Positions 8,026-16,713 are shown, numbered from the stretch's first letter. The stretch: 34,650 nt of DNA from Streptomyces aureus (GCF_001418135.1 NZ_LIPQ01000033.1:1-34650), one strand, 5' to 3'. Numbers and translations are program-made. The notes: a model not told the origin generated them from the sequence alone.

Positions 8026-9453
8026 TCACCGGTACTCCGACAGTCTGCGGTTGATGCCGAGCACGGCGCCCGCCGCGCCCAGTATCCCGAGGGCCAGCGC
8101 GCCGAGCGGCAGCGCCGTCAGCGCGTCCCTGGCGTCCCCGGCGGAGCGGGTGAACTCGGTCTGCTCGTGCGCCAGGGCACGGTCCAGGGCGGCGTCGACC
8201 TGGTCGAAGGAGTGTCCCGTCGAGTCCTTGGGGCCGACGATGCGGCCGAGCGCGCCCTCGAAGTCGCCCGCCTCGTCCTTGCCACGGGCGTCCTTGTGGC
8301 GCTGCTTCCACTCCGCCGTACGCGCGGCGGCCTCGTCGACGGGGACACGGCCGGCGTCGTCGTCGGCCAGCTCCCGCGCCGTGGCGAGCGCGTCCGTCAG
8401 GGTGTCCGTGCTCGACGTGTACTCGGCCTCGTACTTGTCGTTCTTGCCGTCCTCGGTGAGGACGGCGCCCCGGGCGACCAGGGTCAGGAGCTCGTTGGCG
8501 CGGGCCGTGAGGGAGCCGATCCGGGCCGTGTTGAGAGCCTGGAGGGACTCCTGCCCGTGCGTGCGCGCGTCGTCGAGGCCGCTGCGGGCGACGGTGTGCG
8601 CGGCGAGCAGCCAGAGCAGCACGGTCAGCGTGGCGGCGGTGGCGGCGAGCAGCCCGTGGTTGAAGACCCGGTTCGTTCGCGCGTAGGTGCGGCGCTGGGC
8701 CCAGAACAGGACGGCGAGGGTGAGGAGTCCGAGGCCCACGGCGAGGAACGGCCAGGTGCGGGCCGACTCCTCGTCCTTGTGGAGCCGTACGGTCTCGGCC
8801 TCGTACAGCCGCTCGGCGGCGGGCAGCAGGATGCTGGTCATCTGCTGGTTGGCGTACCGCAGATAGGCCCCGCCCAGCGGGAGGCCCTGCCGGTTGGCGG
8901 CGCGGGCGCGCTCGATCAGGCCCGTGTAGCGCGGGAGCTGTTCGTTGAGGGTGGCGATCTCCCGCGCCGACTCGCCCGAACCGTCCGTGCTCGCGGCGGC
9001 CTTGACGAGCAGTCGGGCGGCGGTGGCGATGTCCCGGTCGTACCGCGCGCGGGACTCCGCGGGCTCCAGGGTGCCCGCGAGGAAGCCGCTCGCGGCGGTG
9101 GTGTCCGCGTCGGCGAGGGAGCGGTAGATCGCGGCGGCGTCCGCCGACAGCGGCTGGCTGCGGCTGACGACGTCGTCGGCGGCGGTCGTCCGGTCGCCGA
9201 CCTGGAAGGCGGTGACGGCCCCGAACGCGACGACGAGCAGCGCGAGAACGGCCCCGAGGATCTGGAGCCGGCCCGGCTCGGTCGTGGTGGCGACCCGCAG
9301 CCGCTCCCGTCCCACGGCCCAGGCGCTCCGCCCCGCGGGCGGGGTGGCGCCCGGCGCGGGCGACGGCTGCGCGGGCACGCCGGCCGGGCGCGCCGGCGCC
9401 TGCGCCGTGCTCCGCGCCGCCGGAGCGGCGGGTGCGTTCGGCGGGTGTGTCAC
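8026..9453 (-). CDS. glnX: GlnX-like four-helix membrane sensor
   Basis: A 475-residue membrane protein. A Pro/Ala-rich cytoplasmic N-terminus (1-58) is followed by four membrane helices at about 63-83, 233-253, 267-289 and 446-468. The two long, mostly helical loops (about 84-232 and 290-445) would lie outside the cell, as in four-helix-bundle sensors, and the short C-terminus NRRLSEYR inside. This layout, next to a GlnH-type binding protein and pknG, matches actinobacterial GlnX, which relays extracellular amino-acid binding to PknG. The GTG start at 9453 was chosen because AGGGGGAGG lies four bases upstream; the open frame continues 47 codons further but without a ribosome site. It is the first gene of the cluster. 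The assignment rests on topology and neighbours, not on a catalytic motif. Confidence 0.85.
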   Translation of the reverse strand: MTHPPNAPAAPAARSTAQAPARPAGVPAQPSPAPGATPPAGRSAWAVGRERLRVATTTEPGRLQILGAVLALLVVAFGAVTAFQVGDRTTAADDVVSRSQPLSADAAAIYRSLADADTTAASGFLAGTLEPAESRARYDRDIATAARLLVKAAASTDGSGESAREIATLNEQLPRYTGLIERARAANRQGLPLGGAYLRYANQQMTSILLPAAERLYEAETVRLHKDEESARTWPFLAVGLGLLTLAVLFWAQRRTYARTNRVFNHGLLAATAATLTVLLWLLAAHTVARSGLDDARTHGQESLQALNTARIGSLTARANELLTLVARGAVLTEDGKNDKYEAEYTSSTDTLTDALATARELADDDAGRVPVDEAAARTAEWKQRHKDARGKDEAGDFEGALGRIVGPKDSTGHSFDQVDAALDRALAHEQTEFTRSAGDARDALTALPLGALALGILGAAGAVLGINRRLSEYR

Positions 9454-9660
9454 GTGACCTCCCCCTGGGTCGCCGACTTCGGCCGGTCCGGCCTGCAGTA
9501 TGGCCGCAGGGGGCCGTCCGCACACCGGGATTGACTGGATCTTGTTCTTATCGTGCCGCATGCCCCCGGCACATCCGCGGGCGAATCCCCTCACTCTGAA
9601 TACGTCGCCCGGCCGTGATCGGTTCCGTATCGGACATCGCTCGAACAGGTGAACATGCCT

Positions 9661-9695
9661 GCGGGGCGTCTCCTCCGGCAGAGGAGACGCCCCGC
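9661..9695 (-). terminator. Perfect 15-bp hairpin after csnK
   Basis: The arms 9661-9675 and 9681-9695 are perfectly complementary over 15 bp around a 5-base loop (CGGCA). It lies about 55 bases beyond the csnK stop codon. There is no T run, as is common for actinobacterial terminators. It separates the csn operon from the upstream control region of glnX. Confidence 0.85.
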
Positions 9696-9707
9696 GACCA
9701 CACCCCC

Positions 9708-9743
9708 AGGCCTCCCAGGCACCACAGGCCTCCCAGGCACCAC
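9708..9743. repeat. Two perfect 18-bp tandem copies
   Basis: AGGCCTCCCAGGCACCAC occurs at 9708-9725 and again at 9726-9743, followed by a decayed third start (AGGCCGCTCAGG). It lies between the csnK stop and the hairpin at 9661-9695. It looks like slippage duplication in the 3' untranslated region. No function is evident. Confidence 0.85.
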
Positions 9744-9750
9744 AGGCCGC

Positions 9751-10740
9751 TCAGGCTCCGTAGTGCTCCCGCAGCCGGGCCGCCGCCTCCGGGCCCGCCG
9801 CCACCTCGTCCAGGGCGAGCAGCCCCGCCCCGAGGACCGGCGGCGCCGTCACGAAGCCGATGACGGCCTTGGGCGCCCGCTCGGCGAGGAGTTCACGGAT
9901 CTTCTCCTCCAGCTGCGGATGCCGCGCGGCGAGCACGCTGCCGCCCAGCACCACCGGCGCCGCCTCCTCCAGGAGTCCGAGCCGCCCGAGCGCGACCGCC
10001 GACAGCGCGACGACCTCCTCGGCGAGCCGGTGCACCAGCGACAGCGCGACCGGGTCACCGTCCGCGCTCACCCGGAACAGGACCGGCGTCAGCTCGTGCC
10101 GCCGCTCGAAGGGCACAAGACCCAGGTGCAGCGCCTCGATCAGCGCGTACATCGTCTCCAGGCCGAAGTGCGCCGGCAGCGCCCGCGCCAGCTCGGACGG
10201 CTCGCCGCGCCCGTCCTCGGCGCGCGCCGCGAACCAGAGCGCTTCCTCGGCCATGCCGCTGCCGCCGCCCCAGTCCCCGGAGATCTTGCCGATCGCGGGG
10301 AAGCGCGCGGTCCGGCCGTCCGGGGTCATCCCGACACAGTTGATGCCCGCCCCGCACACCACCGCGACACCGCGCGGCTCGTCGAGCCCGGCCCGCAGGA
10401 TGGCGAAGGTGTCGTTGTGCACCCGCACCGACCGGCTCCAGCCCCTGCGCAGGAGTCCGGCATGGAGGGCGGTCTCCTCGACGGGCAGGTCGGCGTTGGC
10501 GAGACAGGCCGCGACATGGGCGAACGCCGGGGAGAGACCGGTGCCGCCGGCCTCCTCCCACGCCCGCCCGACGATCTCCGCCAGGGCGTCGACGGCCGTC
10601 TCCACGCCCACCACCGGCGGCTGGAACCCGCCGCCGCGCGCCGCGCCGAGGACGGTGCCGTCCGGGGCGAGGACCGCGACGTCGGTCTTGCTGTTCCCCG
10701 CGTCGATCGCGAGGAGCACGCCGTTCAGGTTCACGCCCAC
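9751..10740 (-). CDS. csnK: Amino-sugar kinase, BadF/N-acetylglucosamine-kinase family (CsnK)
   Basis: A 329-residue cytoplasmic sugar kinase of the BadF/BadG/NagK group in the ASKHA fold. The phosphate-1 motif is AIDAGNSKTD near the N-terminus, the phosphate-2/adenosine region is VVCGAGINCVG, and GKISGDWGGGSG follows. It would phosphorylate glucosamine or a related hexosamine using ATP. It is the last gene of the csn operon. The GTG at 10740 overlaps the end of csnH; a second GTG at 10734 gives a classic four-base GTGA overlap and may be the real start, two codons shorter. Coupling to csnH is clear in either case. The csn name rests on gene order; the exact sugar is inferred. Confidence 0.88.
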   Translation of the reverse strand: MGVNLNGVLLAIDAGNSKTDVAVLAPDGTVLGAARGGGFQPPVVGVETAVDALAEIVGRAWEEAGGTGLSPAFAHVAACLANADLPVEETALHAGLLRRGWSRSVRVHNDTFAILRAGLDEPRGVAVVCGAGINCVGMTPDGRTARFPAIGKISGDWGGGSGMAEEALWFAARAEDGRGEPSELARALPAHFGLETMYALIEALHLGLVPFERRHELTPVLFRVSADGDPVALSLVHRLAEEVVALSAVALGRLGLLEEAAPVVLGGSVLAARHPQLEEKIRELLAERAPKAVIGFVTAPPVLGAGLLALDEVAAGPEAAARLREHYGA

Positions 10741-11996
10741 GCGAGGTGCTCCCGGTTGTGCGCGATCAGCCGGTCGGTGAGCCCGTCGGCGTACGCGTAC
10801 TGACCCACCAGCGGGTGCGCGAGCAGTGCCTTGAACACCCGGTCCCGGCCGCCGCGCAGCGCCGCTTCGAGCGCCAGGTCCTCGTAGGCCGTGACGTTCG
10901 CGACGAGACCGGCGTACAGCGGGTCCAGCGGGGCGACCGGCAGTGGCGCGGCACCGTGGGCGCCGACCGCGGCCTGCGTCTCGATGACGGCGTCGTCCGG
11001 CAGGAACGGCAGCGTGCCGTTGTTGTACGTGTTGACCACCTGGTACGGCGAACCGCCGCCGCCGAGCAGCGAGGCCGCCAGGTCCACGGCCGCCTCCGAG
11101 TAGAAGGCGCCGCCGCGCTTGGCGAGCAGGGCCGGCTTCTCGTCGAGCGCCGGGTCCCCGTACATCTCCAGGAGTTCCTTCTCCATCGCGGCGACCTCGG
11201 CGGCCCGCGAGGGCTTGGTGCCGAGCTCCCGGACGACCTCGTCGTGCGCGTAGAAGTAGCGCAGGTAGTACGAGGGGACGACGCCGAGCCGGTCCAGGAC
11301 GGGGCGCGGCAGCCGCAGGTCGTCGGCGATCGCGTCACCGTGCCCGGCGAGCAGCCGGGGCAGCACGTTCTCGCCCTCGGGTCCCCCGACGCGTACGGCA
11401 CGCTCCCAGGTCAGGTGGTTGAGCCCGACGTGGTCGAGGTGGACCTCGGACGGGGCGACGCCGAGGAGCGCGGCGAACTTCCGCTGGAAGCCGATGGCCA
11501 CGTTGCACAGGCCGACGGCCTTGTGGCCGGCCTGGAGCAGCGCGCGCGTGACGATGCCGACCGGGTTGGTGAAGTCGATGATCCAGGCGTCCGGGTTGGC
11601 GCGCCGGACCCGCTCCGCGATGTCCAGGACGACCGGGACCGTGCGCAGCGCCTTGGCGAGACCGCCGGCGCCGGTGGTCTCCTGGCCGACGCAGCCGCAC
11701 TCCAGCGGCCAGGTCTCGTCCTGCTCGCGGGCGGCCTGCCCACCGACCCGCAGCTGGAGCAGTACGGCGTCGGCGCCCTCGACCCCGGCGTCGAGGTCGG
11801 AGGTGGTGGTGACCCTTCCCTCGTGGTCCTGCTTGGCGAAGATCCGCCGGGCGAGACCGCCGACCAGGTCGAGCCGGTCCGCAGCCGGGTCGACGAGGAC
11901 GAGTTCGGTGATGGGCAGGGTGTCGCGCAGCCGCGCGAATCCGTCGATCAGTTCGGGGGTGTAGGTGGAACCGCCCCCCACGACAGCGAGCTTCAT
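10731..11996 (-). CDS. csnH: GH4-family NAD/Mn-dependent glycosidase (CsnH)
   Basis: A 421-residue cytoplasmic enzyme of glycoside hydrolase family 4 (6-phospho-beta-glucosidase type). The NAD-binding loop is VGGGSTYTPEL at the N-terminus. DFTNPVG is at about 141-147. The metal-binding Cys is C164 in LCNVAIG, and the metal-binding His is H194 in GLNHLTW. GH4 enzymes cleave by an unusual oxidation-elimination route needing NAD and Mn. Within this operon it should cut imported glucosamine oligosaccharides, possibly phosphorylated ones. The ATG start lies eight bases after the csnG stop. Many annotations call such genes 6-phospho-beta-glucosidase; the csn context argues for an amino-sugar substrate. 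Confidence 0.92.
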   Translation of the reverse strand: MKLAVVGGGSTYTPELIDGFARLRDTLPITELVLVDPAADRLDLVGGLARRIFAKQDHEGRVTTTSDLDAGVEGADAVLLQLRVGGQAAREQDETWPLECGCVGQETTGAGGLAKALRTVPVVLDIAERVRRANPDAWIIDFTNPVGIVTRALLQAGHKAVGLCNVAIGFQRKFAALLGVAPSEVHLDHVGLNHLTWERAVRVGGPEGENVLPRLLAGHGDAIADDLRLPRPVLDRLGVVPSYYLRYFYAHDEVVRELGTKPSRAAEVAAMEKELLEMYGDPALDEKPALLAKRGGAFYSEAAVDLAASLLGGGGSPYQVVNTYNNGTLPFLPDDAVIETQAAVGAHGAAPLPVAPLDPLYAGLVANVTAYEDLALEAALRGGRDRVFKALLAHPLVGQYAYADGLTDRLIAHNREHLAWA

Positions 11997-12004
11997 GGTG
12001 TGAG

Positions 12005-12910
12005 TCAGCCCTTCACTCCGGTCAGTGTGACTCCCTCGACGAACGCCTTCTGGGCGAAGAAGAAGACGAGGATCACAGGGGCCATGACCAGGACGGTCGC
12101 GGCCATGGTCAGATTCCAGTCGGTGTGGTGCGCGCCCTTGAAGGACTCCAGTCCGTAACTCAGCGTGTGCGCTGCCGGGTTCTCGGAGGTGTAGATCTGG
12201 GGTCCGAAGTAGTCGTTCCAGCAGTAGAAGAACTGGAACAGGGCCACGGCGGCGATGCCGGGCTTCGCCATCGGGAGCACGACCTTGAGCAGGGTGCGCA
12301 GTTCGCCGCACCCGTCGATCCTGGCGGCCTCGATGTACTCGTTCGGGATCGTCAGCAGGAACTGGCGGAGCAGGAAGATCGCGAAGGCGTCACCGAACGC
12401 CATCGGGACGATCAGCGGCCAGAGCGTGCCGGAGAGGTCCAGCTCCTTGGCCCAGAACAGGTACATCGGGATGATGATCACCTGCGGCGGCAGCATCATC
12501 ATCGAGATGACGAGCAGCAGTGACAGATGCCGGCCGCGGAAGCGGAACTTGGCGAGCGCGTACGCCACCGGGACCGAGGACACCACCACGAGCGCGGTGC
12601 CGAGTCCGGCGTACAGCAGTGAGTTCTTCCACCAGTCCAGGAAGCCCGGGGTCTCGAAGACCCGGACGTAGTTGTCCCAGTGCCAGGTGTTCGGCGTGAG
12701 GTCGCGGGTGAGTGCCTGCTGGTCGCTCATCAGGGACGTCAGGAAGACGAAGACGAACGGCAGTACGAAGAACAGGGCCGCGGCGATCCCGAGGGAGTGC
12801 ACGGCGATCCAGTGCAGGAGCGCCTTGCGGCGGGCCGTCTTCTCGGCGGCTCCGGCGGCTCCGCCGGACTCCCGGCGGACGGGCCTGTCGAGGGTGGATG
12901 TGGAGGTCAT
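12005..12910 (-). CDS. csnG: Sugar ABC transporter permease, MalG type (CsnG)
   Basis: A 301-residue inner-membrane permease with about six membrane helices. The first begins near residue 36 (HSLGIAAALFFVLPFVFVFL). The cytoplasmic EAA loop that contacts the ATPase is YIEAARIDGCGELRTLLKVV, followed by LPMAKPG. It pairs with the MalF-type permease encoded three bases upstream, so translation is coupled. It should pass glucosamine oligosaccharides into the cell. No ATPase gene is in the operon; the shared ATPase MsiK, encoded elsewhere, is known to power the S. coelicolor Csn transporter. Confidence 0.93.
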   Translation of the reverse strand: MTSTSTLDRPVRRESGGAAGAAEKTARRKALLHWIAVHSLGIAAALFFVLPFVFVFLTSLMSDQQALTRDLTPNTWHWDNYVRVFETPGFLDWWKNSLLYAGLGTALVVVSSVPVAYALAKFRFRGRHLSLLLVISMMMLPPQVIIIPMYLFWAKELDLSGTLWPLIVPMAFGDAFAIFLLRQFLLTIPNEYIEAARIDGCGELRTLLKVVLPMAKPGIAAVALFQFFYCWNDYFGPQIYTSENPAAHTLSYGLESFKGAHHTDWNLTMAATVLVMAPVILVFFFAQKAFVEGVTLTGVKG

Positions 12911-12913
12911 GGA

Positions 12914-13873
12914 TCAGTCACCCGAGCCGATCAGGCCGCCCCGCCGGCGCATGAGCAGCGCCGTGAAGGCCATGGAGAGGGCGAACAGGACGAGGGCCAC
13001 GACGCTGGCCGCGCCGTAGTCGAAGCGGCCGAAGCCGAGGTCGTAGACCAGCTGCGGCAGTGTGAGCGTGGAGTCGTCGGGGTAGCCCGGTTCGAAGGTC
13101 TGGCCGGAGCCGCCCATCACGCCCGACGCGACCTTCCCCGCCACGATCGGCTGGGTGTAGTACTGCATCGCGCCGATGATCCCGGTGACCACCGCGAAGA
13201 GGATGATCGGCGAGATGTTCGGCAGGGTGACGTAGCGGAAGCGCTGCCAGGCCGAGGCCCCGTCCAGCTCCGCCGCCTCGTACTGCTCCTTCGGTACGTC
13301 GAGCAGCGCGGCCATGAAGATGACCATGAGGTCCCCGACGCCCCACACGGCGAGGACGGTCAGGGCGGGCTTGGCCCACGCGGTGTCGTTGAACCAGGAG
13401 GGCGCGGGGATCCCGACGGCCTCCAGGAACGAGTTGACCGGTCCCGTGCCCGGGTTGAGCAGGAACACGAAGGCCAGCGTCGCGGCCACCGGCGGTGCCA
13501 GGTACGGCAGGTAGAACAGGGTCCGGAAGACCCCCACGCCGGTCTTGATCCTGGTGACGAGCAGGCCGATGCCGAGGCCGAACGCGACCCGGCAGGCGAC
13601 CATGACGACCGCGAGCCAGAGGGTGTTCTGCATCGCCGGCCAGAACTTCGGCAGGTCGGAGAAGACGTAGTCCCAGTTCCCCAGGCCCCGCCAGGTCGGC
13701 GGGTTGAGCCCGTCGTACTTCATGAAGGAGAAGTAGACGGTCGAGACGAGCGGGTACGCGAAGAAGACGCTGAAACCGATCAGCCAGGGCGACATGAACG
13801 CCGCGGTGCGAAGCGCGTTGCGCACGCGCTTCGACCGCAGCGCCGCCTGACGCCCGGCGAGGGTGTCGGACAT
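12914..13873 (-). CDS. csnF: Sugar ABC transporter permease, MalF type (CsnF)
   Basis: A 319-residue inner-membrane permease with six predicted helices, beginning near residue 25 (TAAFMSPWLIGFSVFFAYPL). The EAA loop reads YEAAELDGASAWQRFRYVTL and is followed by PNISP. It forms the channel with CsnG. The ATG lies 19 bases after the csnE stop. Family and position are clear; substrate is inferred from the operon match to csnR-K. Confidence 0.93.
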   Translation of the reverse strand: MSDTLAGRQAALRSKRVRNALRTAAFMSPWLIGFSVFFAYPLVSTVYFSFMKYDGLNPPTWRGLGNWDYVFSDLPKFWPAMQNTLWLAVVMVACRVAFGLGIGLLVTRIKTGVGVFRTLFYLPYLAPPVAATLAFVFLLNPGTGPVNSFLEAVGIPAPSWFNDTAWAKPALTVLAVWGVGDLMVIFMAALLDVPKEQYEAAELDGASAWQRFRYVTLPNISPIILFAVVTGIIGAMQYYTQPIVAGKVASGVMGGSGQTFEPGYPDDSTLTLPQLVYDLGFGRFDYGAASVVALVLFALSMAFTALLMRRRGGLIGSGD

Positions 13874-13892
13874 GAGATACCGGTCCCGGGTC

Positions 13893-15236
13893 TTACTTCG
13901 CCTGGGCGATGTCGCGGTCGATCTGGGCGGCCGTGTCCGCGAGACCCTTCTTCAGGTCCGGGACCTGGCCCTTCTCGTACTTCTGGGCGAAGTCCTGGAA
14001 GGTGTCCTGGTACGTGGAGCCGTTCACCGCGCCGTCGGAGGTGGTGGACTGCGGGTGCTGGGCGATGTCCAGGAAGGTCTTGAAGCGCGCGTCGAACTTC
14101 AGGTTCGGCGACTTCAGCGCTTCCAGGGTGGAGGGGACGTTGCCGATGTCGCCGGCGAAGTTGACCACGGCATCGGTGTCCATCGTCATGTACTTGACGA
14201 GTTCCCAGGCCGCGTTCTGCTTCTTGCTCTGCGGCGCGATGCCGATGATCGTGCCGGAGAGGTAGCCCTTGCCGTACTCGGCCACCTCGTCGTCGGCGAC
14301 GGGCAGCGGCGCGACACCGACGTCGAACGTCACGCCCGCCTCCTTGATGAAGTTGAGCCGCCACTCGCCGTCCAGCTGCATGGCGACCTGGCCGGTGTGG
14401 AAGGGGTGCTTGGCGCCCCACTCGTCACCGAAGGTGGTCCGGTACTTGTCCAGCTTCGCGAACCCGCCCAGGCCGTCGACCAGCGACTTCTGGTAGGTCA
14501 ACATCTCGGCGAAGCCGGGGTCCTTGCCGAGGAGCGACTTGCCGCTCTCGTCGAAGTATTTGTGGTCCCACTGCGACATGTAGTGGCTCGGGACGGTCTC
14601 GTAGCCGAGGTAGTTCGGCATGAAGCCGAGCTGCTCGTAGCTGTCGCCCTTGGCCTTGGTGAGCTTCTTGGCGACCTCGGCGAACTGGGACCAGGTCTTC
14701 GGCGGGGCCTCGGGGTCGAGACCGGCCTTCCTGAAGGCGTCCTTGTTGTAGTAGAGGCCGTAGGCGTCGGAGAGCAGCGGCAGGGAGCAGCGCTTGCCCT
14801 CGAACTGGGTGTAGTCCTGGAGGACCTTCGAGAAGGTCTTGTCGAGGTCGACCTTGTCCTTCTCCAGGAAGGGCTTCAGGTCCGCGAGGGCGCCGGTGTG
14901 GCAGAACTTGCCGACGTTGGACGTGGTGAAGGAGGCGGCCACGTCCGGCCCGTTGGAACCGCCCGCGCGCAGGGCCTGGCCGAGCTTGGCGTCGTTGATG
15001 TCGCCGACGACCTTCACCTTGATGTTCGGGTGGGCCTTCATGAAGCGGTCGATGTTGCTCTGGATCGCCTTGACCTCGGAGGGCGCCGACCAGCCGTGCC
15101 AGAAGGTGATGGTGGTCTCGGCCTTGGGGTCGTCGGAGGCCGTGTTGCTCGCGGAGCCCGTACAGGCCGAGGCGAAGAGGGATATCGAGGCGGTGGCGGC
15201 GAGCGCTGCGGCTGCTCTGCGCGGACGTACGGGCAT
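13893..15236 (-). CDS. csnE: Sugar-binding lipoprotein of ABC transporter (CsnE)
   Basis: A 447-residue extracytoplasmic binding protein of family 1. The signal peptide has an Arg-rich start (MPVRPRRAAA) and a lipobox ending FASAC, with lipid attachment expected at C25. The mature protein begins with a disordered Ser/Thr/Asp stretch and then the typical TTITFWHGWSAPSEVKAI strand. It should capture chitosan-derived glucosamine oligosaccharides for CsnFG. The ATG follows AGGGAGA. The gene is 72 bases after csnR, the widest gap inside the operon, which could hold a secondary promoter or processing site. Confidence 0.93.
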   Translation of the reverse strand: MPVRPRRAAAALAATASISLFASACTGSASNTASDDPKAETTITFWHGWSAPSEVKAIQSNIDRFMKAHPNIKVKVVGDINDAKLGQALRAGGSNGPDVAASFTTSNVGKFCHTGALADLKPFLEKDKVDLDKTFSKVLQDYTQFEGKRCSLPLLSDAYGLYYNKDAFRKAGLDPEAPPKTWSQFAEVAKKLTKAKGDSYEQLGFMPNYLGYETVPSHYMSQWDHKYFDESGKSLLGKDPGFAEMLTYQKSLVDGLGGFAKLDKYRTTFGDEWGAKHPFHTGQVAMQLDGEWRLNFIKEAGVTFDVGVAPLPVADDEVAEYGKGYLSGTIIGIAPQSKKQNAAWELVKYMTMDTDAVVNFAGDIGNVPSTLEALKSPNLKFDARFKTFLDIAQHPQSTTSDGAVNGSTYQDTFQDFAQKYEKGQVPDLKKGLADTAAQIDRDIAQAK

Positions 15237-15308
15237 GACGGTGTCTCCCTGTGGCGGAGGGCTTACTTGGGGAAGGGGAACGCGTGGGGCGGTGAGACGG
15301 TCGATGGG

Positions 15309-16523
15309 TCAGCGCGAGGTGTCGAACACCTCGGCGCGCGTGGTGGCGAGGGCGCTTTCGAGGGCGCCGCGCAGCACGGGGCGCCGGGGTACGGCGGCGA
15401 GGACGAGCCGCGGCCGGGAGGCGGCGAGGTCGGCGAGTTCGGACTGCACGCGCGCGCGGAGGGGTTCGCCGCCGGCGACGAGGACGTCACCGGACAGCAC
15501 GATGAGTTCGGGGTCGAGGACGGCGACGATCGAGGCGAGTCCGATGGCGACGCGTTCGGCGTACCGGTCGAGCAGCTCCGCGTACCGGGGGTCCTCTCCG
15601 TGCGCCTGGACGGCGTGCGCGAGCAGCCCGCTCGCGACCGTCACGTACGGCTGCTCGGGGGTGTCGATGCCGATGGCGCGGGCGATCCGGGGCACGGCCT
15701 GGACGCCGGCGAGCTCCTGGAAGCCGCCGGAGTTGGCCTTGGCGACCTGCCGTACGAGCGGGGTGCCGGGCACGGGCAGGAAGCCGACCTCGCCGGCGCC
15801 GCCGGTGAAGCCGCGGTGCAGCCGCCCGCCGAGGACGAGGGCGGCGCCGAGGCCCTCCTCGTTCCACAGCAGGGCGAAGTCCGTGTGACCGCGGGCCGCG
15901 CCGACACGCTGCTCGGCGACGGCGACGAGGTTGACGTCGTTCTCGTACTCGAACGGCATCGGCAGGACGGCGGCCAGCTCCTCCAGGAGGGTGGGGGAGT
16001 GCCAGCCGGGCAGGTGGGAGGCGTACCGCAGGCGTCCGGTGGCCGGGTCGAAGGCGCCGGGGGTGCCGATGACCAGGCGCCGGACGTCCTCGCGGGTGAT
16101 ACCGGCCGCCTTGACGGCCCCGTCGAGGGCGTCGGTGACCTGACGGACGACGCCGGAGGCGGCGCGGCCGGGGGTGCGGAGCTCGTACTCGCCGATGATC
16201 TCGCCCGTGATGTCGGCGACGGCGGCGTGGATGCGGAACGGGTTGACGTCGAGTCCGGCGGCGAACGCGGCCCGCGCGTTCACCGCGTAGAGCTGGGCGT
16301 TCGGTCCGGGCCGGCCCGCGGTGGTGCCGGTGGCGACGACGAGACCGGCCGCTTCGAGGCGGGCGAGCAGCTGGGAGGCGGTCGGCTTGGACAGGCCGGT
16401 GAGCTTGCCGATCCGGGTCCGCGAGAGGGGGCCGTGCTCCAGGAGCAGGTCCAGGGCGGCGCGGTCGTTCATGGCGCGCAGCACGCGTGGCGTGCCGGGG
16501 GTTCCCGGCGTCGTACCGGCCAT
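15309..16523 (-). CDS. csnR: ROK-family transcriptional repressor CsnR
   Basis: A 404-residue regulator. A winged helix-turn-helix at about 18-75 (ALDLLLEHGPLSRTRIGKLT, then LSKPTASQLLARLEAAGLV) precedes a ROK sugar-binding domain (about 85-390) with GTPGAFDPATGRL and EYENDVNLVAVAEQRVG. The GH...CxCGxxGCxE zinc cluster typical of ROK proteins is absent; that region reads GEVGFLPVPGTPLVRQV. First in an operon whose order (ROK, binding protein, two permeases, GH4, kinase) equals csnR-K of S. coelicolor (SCO2657-2662), where CsnR represses its own operon and the chitosanase gene csnA and is relieved by glucosamine oligosaccharides. A matching palindrome lies about 80 bases upstream. The ATG follows GGGCAGGTG at slightly long spacing. 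Confidence 0.92.
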   Translation of the reverse strand: MAGTTPGTPGTPRVLRAMNDRAALDLLLEHGPLSRTRIGKLTGLSKPTASQLLARLEAAGLVVATGTTAGRPGPNAQLYAVNARAAFAAGLDVNPFRIHAAVADITGEIIGEYELRTPGRAASGVVRQVTDALDGAVKAAGITREDVRRLVIGTPGAFDPATGRLRYASHLPGWHSPTLLEELAAVLPMPFEYENDVNLVAVAEQRVGAARGHTDFALLWNEEGLGAALVLGGRLHRGFTGGAGEVGFLPVPGTPLVRQVAKANSGGFQELAGVQAVPRIARAIGIDTPEQPYVTVASGLLAHAVQAHGEDPRYAELLDRYAERVAIGLASIVAVLDPELIVLSGDVLVAGGEPLRARVQSELADLAASRPRLVLAAVPRRPVLRGALESALATTRAEVFDTSR

Positions 16524-16601
16524 GAGGTCGCACCTGCCCTTCGGTTACTGGTCGGGCCCATTCTGCTGCCTCGCGGCGACCCGTTTCCTCGACTTCACTG
16601 T

Positions 16602-16616
16602 TAGGAAAGTTTCCTA
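16602..16616. promoter_or_regulatory. Probable CsnR operator
   Basis: TAGGAAAGTTTCCTA is a perfect 7-1-7 palindrome in the leader of csnR, 79 bases from its ATG. It stands out as A/T-rich in GC-rich sequence. As I recall, CsnR operators in Streptomyces contain this AGGAAAGTTTCCT core. Its position fits autorepression of the csn operon. Confidence 0.85.
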
Positions 16617-16675
16617 TTCGGTGGGAGGAAAATAAGGCGGCCGTCACGGGGCCGTCAATACCCGGGCACACGAGA

Positions 16676-16713
16676 CGCCCCCGAAGGCAACCAAAGCGTT
16701 ACCTGCGGGGGCG
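16676..16713 (-). terminator. Hairpin after the MscS gene
   Basis: CGCCCCCG (16676-16683) pairs perfectly with CGGGGGCG (16706-16713), and the inner arms AAGGCAAC and GTTACCTG pair partly. It starts 37 bases beyond the MscS stop codon. It would also insulate the csnR promoter from readthrough. Confidence 0.75.
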
